The notes under the pieces were generated by a model, which searched no databases, was not told where the DNA came from, and saw nothing but the letters and a program-made list of their open reading frames with translations. DNA of 64,000 nt from Brevibacterium sanguinis (GTDB taxonomy: Bacteria > Actinomycetota > Actinomycetes > Actinomycetales > Brevibacteriaceae), in assembly GCF_003315415.1 (NCBI RefSeq), contig NZ_QNSB01000013.1:43031-107030 (forward strand), read 5' to 3'. Position 1 is the first letter of the stretch, and every line of letters starts with the position of its first letter. The position numbers and the translations under genes were made by a program. This document shows, piece by piece, positions 59,432 to 64,000 of the stretch.

Positions 59432-60118
59432 GTGGCGACCCTCAGTCCCCTCAATCGACCGCGGAACCTGCGCGAGACCGTGCTCGACACGCTGCGGTCC
59501 GCGATCATCACCGGGGAGCTGGCCGAGGGCGAGCTCGTCTCCGCGCCGACGCTCGGCGAGCAGCTCGGGGTCTCGGCGACCCCGGTGCGCGAGGCGATGA
59601 TGGACCTCTCCCGCGAGGGCCTCGTCGAGACGGTGAAGAACAAGGGCTTCCGCATCACGGCGATGTCGGAGAAGGACCTCGACGACCTCACCGCGATCCG
59701 CCTGCTGCTCGAACCGCCCGCGATGCGCCTCGTCGCCGGCAATATCCCCGACGAGGCGTTCGACCGGCTGACGTCGATCGCCGACGCCTGCCTGGGAGGG
59801 GCCGACGAGCAGAACCTCACCGAGTACCTCAGGCATGACCGCGACTTCCACGCCCTCCTCCTGTCCTTCGCCGGCAATCGCCAGCTCACCGATCTCGCGA
59901 CGTCCCTGCGCTCCCGGACCCGGCTCTACGGCATCGCGGCACTGGCCCGCGACGGGAAGCTGTCCGCCTCGGCGAAGGAGCATCACGAGCTCATCGCCGT
60001 GCTCCGCTCCGGTGACGGTCCCGGCGCCGAGGCGCTCCTCGCCCGACACATCGGCCACGCTCGTTCGACGTGGGCCACGGGCGAGGACGCCGAGCACGAT
60101 CCGACCCCTGCGTCATGA
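59432..60118 (+). CDS. GntR-family regulator with FCD domain
   Basis: A 228-residue regulator. The winged helix is at about 10-75 (LRETVLDTLRSAIITGEL, LGVSATPVREAMMDLSREGL), followed by an FCD ligand domain with D/H metal-type residues (HDRDFHALLLSF, KEHHELIAVL). It probably senses a substrate of the upstream epimerase. The GTG start at 59432 has AAAGGA upstream. The longer frame from 58295 is out of register with the epimerase gene and is spurious. Confidence 0.9.
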   Translation: MATLSPLNRPRNLRETVLDTLRSAIITGELAEGELVSAPTLGEQLGVSATPVREAMMDLSREGLVETVKNKGFRITAMSEKDLDDLTAIRLLLEPPAMRLVAGNIPDEAFDRLTSIADACLGGADEQNLTEYLRHDRDFHALLLSFAGNRQLTDLATSLRSRTRLYGIAALARDGKLSASAKEHHELIAVLRSGDGPGAEALLARHIGHARSTWATGEDAEHDPTPAS

Positions 60119-60121
60119 GAG

Positions 60122-60158
60122 AGCGGCCCGGCACCGCGGAATGCGGTGCCGGGCCGCT
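60122..60158. terminator. Bidirectional terminator between GntR and catalase
   Basis: A 16-bp perfect stem (60122-60137, 60143-60158) with a 5-nt loop right after the GntR stop and 45 bases from the catalase stop. Confidence 0.85.
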
Positions 60159-60202
60159 TCGCCGAGGCGGACCCGGGCGACGGGGGCGTCACGGACGAGG
60201 GA

Positions 60203-61720
60203 TCAGGGGTTGATCTCGTTCTCGTAGTCACGACCGGCGGACGTGCCCTTGACCTTGTCCTCGATCGCCTGTCCGACCTCGGCGTCGATCTTCTTCCAGT
60301 ACTCGAACACCCGGGAGAGCACCGGTTCGGTCACCTCTCCCTTGACGGCACCGGCCACGGTCTCGATGAGACCCTGCCGCTCCTCCTCGGAGTAGACCTC
60401 GCGGACCAGGGTGTGGGCCTGACCGAAGTCGTCGTCCTCCTCGTGGAGGGTGTAGGCGCTGCGCACGAGCTCACCGTCGGCCTCCCAGCGGTTGGCGACG
60501 GGTCCCTGCGTGTCTTGGAAGGCACGGCCGAAGGAGTTCGGAGCGTAGACCGGAGCATCACCCGAATGGTGGTACTCCATGAACCCCTCCTTGTCGTACG
60601 AGTTCGTCTTCACCACGGGTGCGTTGACCGGCAGCTGGTTGAAGTTCGTCCCGATCCGGTGCCGCTGCGCATCCGGGTAGGAGAACACGCGGGCCAGGAG
60701 CATCTTGTCGGGAGAGACCCCGATGCCGGGCACGGTGTTCGAGGGGCTGAAGGCCGCCTGCTCGATCTGCGCGAAGTGGTTGGACGGGTTCCGGTTGAGG
60801 GTGAACCGACCGACCTTGTGCAGCGGGTAGTCCTTGTGCGACCAGGTCTTCGTCAGGTCGAACGGGTTGAACCGGTACTTCTTCGCGTCCTCGTAGGGCA
60901 TGATCTGGACGCTGAAGGTCCATGACGGGAAGTTCCCGCCCTCGATCGCCTCGAACAGGTCGCGACGGTGGATGTCGGCATCGCTTCCGGCGAGCTTCGC
61001 GGCCTCCTCGTTCGTCATGTTCTCGACACCCTGGTCGGTGTGGAAGTGGTACTGGACCCAGAACCGTTCGCCGGCGCCGTTGACCCACATGTAGGTGTGC
61101 GAGGAGTACCCGTTCATGTTCCGCCACGTGCGCGGCAGTCCGCGCGGTCCCATGAGGTAGGAGACCTGGTGGGCCGACTCGGGTGAGAGGGTCCAGAAGT
61201 CCCACTGCATGAGGTTGCTGCGCAGACCGGAGGCGGGCGAGCGCTTCTGCGAGTGGATGAAGTCGGGGAACTTCATCGGATCGCGGACGAAGAAGATGGG
61301 CGTGTTGTTGCCCACCATGTCGTAGTTGCCGTCCTCGGTGTAGAACTTCAGCGCGAATCCGCGCACGTCGCGCCACGAGTCCGGGGACCCGAGCTCACCG
61401 GCGACGGTGGAGAAGCGGGCGAGCATCGGCGTCTTCGCTCCGGGCTGGAGGAACTTCGCGCTCGTGTAGCTCGAGACGTCCTCGAGGACCTCGAACTCGC
61501 CGAAGGCGCCCGAGCCCTTCGCGTGCGGGCTGCGCTCGGGCACTCGTTCGCGGTCGAAGCGGGCGAGCTTCTCGACGAGGGCGACATCATGGAGGAGCAG
61601 CGGCCCGTCGGGACCGACGCTGAGGGAATGGGCGTCCGATTCCCTCGGGGCACCGGACTCCGTGGTCGAGGGCAGCTGTCCGTCGAACCCCGCGAACTGA
61701 TGATCTGAGTGCTTCGTCAT
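60203..61720 (-). CDS. katA: Monofunctional haem catalase
   Basis: A 505-residue clade-3-size catalase that breaks down H2O2. Key residues are His66 ([10 protein letters not shown]), the distal Asn in [11 protein letters not shown], and the proximal Tyr in [17 protein letters not shown] (near 350). The segment before His66 reads RVPERSP in place of the common RIPERVV, a mild variation. ATG 61720 has GAAGGAG upstream; 61798 is a spurious longer start. The 179-base upstream gap holds no clear operator. Confidence 0.95.
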   Translation of the reverse strand: MTKHSDHQFAGFDGQLPSTTESGAPRESDAHSLSVGPDGPLLLHDVALVEKLARFDRERVPERSPHAKGSGAFGEFEVLEDVSSYTSAKFLQPGAKTPMLARFSTVAGELGSPDSWRDVRGFALKFYTEDGNYDMVGNNTPIFFVRDPMKFPDFIHSQKRSPASGLRSNLMQWDFWTLSPESAHQVSYLMGPRGLPRTWRNMNGYSSHTYMWVNGAGERFWVQYHFHTDQGVENMTNEEAAKLAGSDADIHRRDLFEAIEGGNFPSWTFSVQIMPYEDAKKYRFNPFDLTKTWSHKDYPLHKVGRFTLNRNPSNHFAQIEQAAFSPSNTVPGIGVSPDKMLLARVFSYPDAQRHRIGTNFNQLPVNAPVVKTNSYDKEGFMEYHHSGDAPVYAPNSFGRAFQDTQGPVANRWEADGELVRSAYTLHEEDDDFGQAHTLVREVYSEEERQGLIETVAGAVKGEVTEPVLSRVFEYWKKIDAEVGQAIEDKVKGTSAGRDYENEINP

Positions 61721-61899
61721 TGGTTCTCCTTCGATCAAGTGCGTGGACCCAGCGGGCCGCTGGGCCCTCGCCGTCGAATGAGAGCTTCGCGTGCTCACTC
61801 GACGGCTGTGGAGCTGTTCTCCAGAAGGGACGGGTGGCAGGTTTCGGAGCCGTTCACCACGCTAGCCATCCGCACCCGAAGCGGCAAGGTAGCCTCACC

Positions 61900-63447
61900 T
61901 CATCCGGCGGCGACGCTGCCGGAGCCGCCGGCGGAGCTCGATCCGGAGCTCGACGACCCCGATCCGCTGCTCGTTCCCGAGCCGCTCGAACCGCTGCCCG
62001 ATGAGCTCGTCCCCGAACCGCTCGTGTCGGCGGAGCTCGAGGACGACCCGGACGAGCTCGAGCCGTCCGCGGTGCCCGACTGCGCGGAATCGCTCGTCGA
62101 GGAGCTCGACGAGGTGGTCGAGCCCGAGGAGTCCGAGGTGCTGCTCGTGCCCTCGGACGAGGTGTTCGCCGTGTCGGTGGTCTGGTTCGTGCTCGACTGG
62201 CTGTCCGTGCTCGTGCCGGATTCGGAGTTGCTCGCCGAGGTGGACTCCTGACTGCCGCTGCTCGTTCCCTGCTGGGAGGAATCGCTGCCGCTCTGCGATC
62301 CGCCGCTGCTCGTCGATCCGGAGTCCGAGCCGCTCGACCCGCCCGAGTCGCCGGTGTCCCCCGTGTCCTCGGACGAGGTGCCCGTGACCGAGTTCGAGAT
62401 CTGGGAGGTGCCCGGGGAGATGTCTGCCTCGGTGAAGGACTCGGCGGCGACGACGATGCCCAGGCCGACGCAGAACGTCGCGGCGCCGATCGCCACCGGG
62501 TAGAGCACGCGCTTGCGACGCAGCTTCTGCAGCCAGGTCCTGGGCTCCTTGTCCTCAGCGACGTCGGCGGACTCGTCCGCCGCAGTTCCGTCGACCCCTG
62601 TGCCGTCGACCGCTGTTCCGCCGCGCCCGGCGGAGTCGGAACCCGCGGGGTTCGGGCCGTCGGGGACGGCACCGAAAGCGCGAGTGGTCGGCACATCTCC
62701 GGCCTTCGCGTCCTTCACCTCGGTGCCGGGCCTGCGGAACGCGGTGCCGCGCAGGAGCGAGGCCAGGGGTTTGCCGTCCTTGACGTTCGCCGGTGCGACC
62801 TTGACCGCGGGCGCGAGCTTGCTGCCGACGTCCTTGACCTTCTCCTTGCCCTTGTCGAGGCTCTTGCTGTAGATGGTCACCGCGACGGCGGTGATGACGC
62901 TCGCCGCGGCGGCGCCGACGACCGTTCCCGCGACACCGAGCTGACCGCCGATGACCGACGATGTCGCCGCGGCGCCGGCACCGGCGAGCAGCTGGGTGAT
63001 CGAGAGCCCGCTCTCGCTCTTCTCCTTCTTCTCCTTGCCGTCGTCCTCGCCGTCCCTGTCCGCAGCGGCGACGTCTTCCTCACCCCGGGCAGGGCTTCCC
63101 GTGCCTGCGGTCCGCCGCTCGGGGGTCTCGGGATTGATTCTCGTGCCCTGGGCAGAACGCTGGGCGACGACGGTGTCCGAGATGCCGGGGATCTCCCGCT
63201 CCCGCTGGATCGGGTTCGGGGGAAGCACGGGAGTGGTCGAATGGGTGTGGGCGGCCGCCAGCTCCTCGGTGATCAGCGGCAGCGCCTGCGAGGGCCGGAG
63301 CGCACCCTCGATCTGGGCGGTGTCGCGCGTTCCGGACCCCCGATCATGCGTTCCGGTCGGCCGTTCGCGCGCCTCGGCGCTGCCGGCTTCCGGGCGCCCG
63401 ACTTTGGACGACAATGACTGTGCTGAATTCTCATGTTCCGACGCCAA
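61900..63447 (-). CDS. Membrane protein with long Ser-rich extracellular tail
   Basis: A 515-residue protein of unknown function. The first ~140 residues are polar and probably cytosolic. Then come a Gly/Ala-rich hydrophobic stretch (about 150-195), a basic linker, a membrane segment (VLYPVAIGAATFCVGLGIVVAA, about 325-346), and a ~160-residue C-terminus made almost only of Ser, Gly, Thr and Asp, probably outside the cell. The start is TTG at 63447, supported by GGAGG four bases upstream. The low-complexity tail may vary between strains. Confidence 0.65.
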   Translation of the reverse strand: MASEHENSAQSLSSKVGRPEAGSAEARERPTGTHDRGSGTRDTAQIEGALRPSQALPLITEELAAAHTHSTTPVLPPNPIQREREIPGISDTVVAQRSAQGTRINPETPERRTAGTGSPARGEEDVAAADRDGEDDGKEKKEKSESGLSITQLLAGAGAAATSSVIGGQLGVAGTVVGAAAASVITAVAVTIYSKSLDKGKEKVKDVGSKLAPAVKVAPANVKDGKPLASLLRGTAFRRPGTEVKDAKAGDVPTTRAFGAVPDGPNPAGSDSAGRGGTAVDGTGVDGTAADESADVAEDKEPRTWLQKLRRKRVLYPVAIGAATFCVGLGIVVAAESFTEADISPGTSQISNSVTGTSSEDTGDTGDSGGSSGSDSGSTSSGGSQSGSDSSQQGTSSGSQESTSASNSESGTSTDSQSSTNQTTDTANTSSEGTSSTSDSSGSTTSSSSSTSDSAQSGTADGSSSSGSSSSSADTSGSGTSSSGSGSSGSGTSSGSGSSSSGSSSAGGSGSVAAG

Positions 63448-63658
63448 TGATCCTCCAAAAACCTCTGACTGACTCCAGTATCCTCAGCCGGTTTTCGGGT
63501 TGCCTGACCGCACCCTCGGTAGTCTGGGAAAGCGCTGACAGAGCAGCCGCAGCGCACCCGTACCACCTGGGGCAACGAAGCGAACTTCCACTACCGGCAC
63601 AGTCGGCTCTCATGGATCCCTCAGGTGCGGCCCGGACTGGTCGGGAGGAAATCGAGCG

Positions 63659-64000
63659 GTGTTGGAGAAGGACCAGATGGTCATCGAGAAGAAGGGCGAT
63701 GGTACCTGCGGTCAGGTGCGCACTTGGGTGAGCCTCCTCGGCGACCCCAAAGGCACCGCCTTGGGCGCGTCCAAACTCTCAGCACCGGCCCGAGATGGAT
63801 CTGGAAAAGTTCGTCAGTTCCACCGACACGATTTTTCTCGTCTCTCGAGAAAGTGGAGGATCAGCACGCACCATCCTGAAATTCAGCCGCCACGGACATT
63901 TCTGCCGTCACCTCGTCTCGAGGGACCGAATCGGCGCTGTCGGGATCAGTGGTCACCGCATGGTCGGTGCGGATGCCGGTCAAGCGTTCGGGCAGCAGAA
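63659..64000 (+). CDS. Possible partial gene at the window end, frame unresolved
   Basis: GTG 63659, 10 bases after GGAGG, opens a frame to the window end. Its first ~42 codons have strong G/C third positions (KDQMVIEKKGDGTCGQVR, WVSLLGDPKGTALG), then the bias is lost. From ATG 63795 the next plus-strand frame looks better (MDLEKFVSSTDTIFLVSRES). This suggests either one gene with a frameshift near 63770-63795 or a chance frame. A minus-strand frame entering from beyond the window and stopping at 63861 is a third candidate. No family is recognised. The divergent gap 63448-63658 would hold the promoter. Confidence 0.3.
   Translation, partial: MLEKDQMVIEKKGDGTCGQVRTWVSLLGDPKGTALGASKLSAPARDGSGKVRQFHRHDFSRLSRKWRISTHHPEIQPPRTFLPSPRLEGPNRRCRDQWSPHGRCGCRSSVRAAE

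Overview
This 64 kb window is very GC-rich, gene-dense DNA from an actinobacterium. The evidence is strong third-position G/C bias, a mycothiol-linked enzyme family (12207-12776), the actinobacterial PcaL fusion enzyme, several genes that look leaderless, and a long-form Orn/Lys/Arg decarboxylase. The mix of catabolic genes recalls Micrococcales such as Brevibacterium, but that genus guess comes from memory and was not tested.

Layout. 1-3 kb: the 3' end of a ClpC-type ATPase and two small convergent genes. 3.1-12 kb: a defence island, hsdM-hsdS-mrr, then an AbiEi/AbiEii-like type IV toxin-antitoxin pair, then hsdR, so one type I restriction system is split around a Mrr nuclease and a toxin-antitoxin pair. 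12-17 kb: housekeeping and stress genes (mycothiol-dependent enzyme family, two SDRs, Ohr peroxidase, macro-domain protein, a class II glutamine amidotransferase with a one-base frameshift). 17-18.3 kb: thiosulfate import pair tsuA-tusA.

18.7-24.3 kb: a full protocatechuate operon, pobA-pcaH-pcaG-pcaB-pcaL, from 4-hydroxybenzoate to 3-oxoadipate. 24.3-37.3 kb: a second catabolic block with an MFS exporter and a DUF3500 protein on the minus strand, a GntR regulator, and the divergent operon FAH hydrolase, AAHS transporter, FAD hydroxylase, alpha/beta hydrolase and bicupin, followed by two more MFS transporters. It looks like a ring-hydroxylation and ring-cleavage pathway whose substrate I cannot name.

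37.5-40.2 kb: a polar amino-acid ABC transporter. 40.2-41.6 kb: an AbiEi-like/DUF559-like gene bracketed by two related palindromic elements, then an exact triple 30-bp repeat. 41.7-50.2 kb: Orn/Lys/Arg decarboxylase, ThDP enzyme, amidohydrolase and class III aminotransferase. 50.3-54 kb: YigZ, YbaK-like and zincin proteins, three tRNAs (Glu, Asp, Phe) and an acidic protein. 54.3-55.8 kb: a C45-type autoproteolytic acyltransferase fused to a C-terminal helix-turn-helix, behind a leaderless promoter with two matching palindromes. 55.9-60.1 kb: glutaryl-CoA dehydrogenase-like enzyme, LysR regulator, proline-racemase-family epimerase and GntR regulator. 60.2-64 kb: catalase, a Ser-rich membrane protein, and an unresolved partial gene at the window end.

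All functional calls are from reading the sequence and family knowledge. No database search was run.
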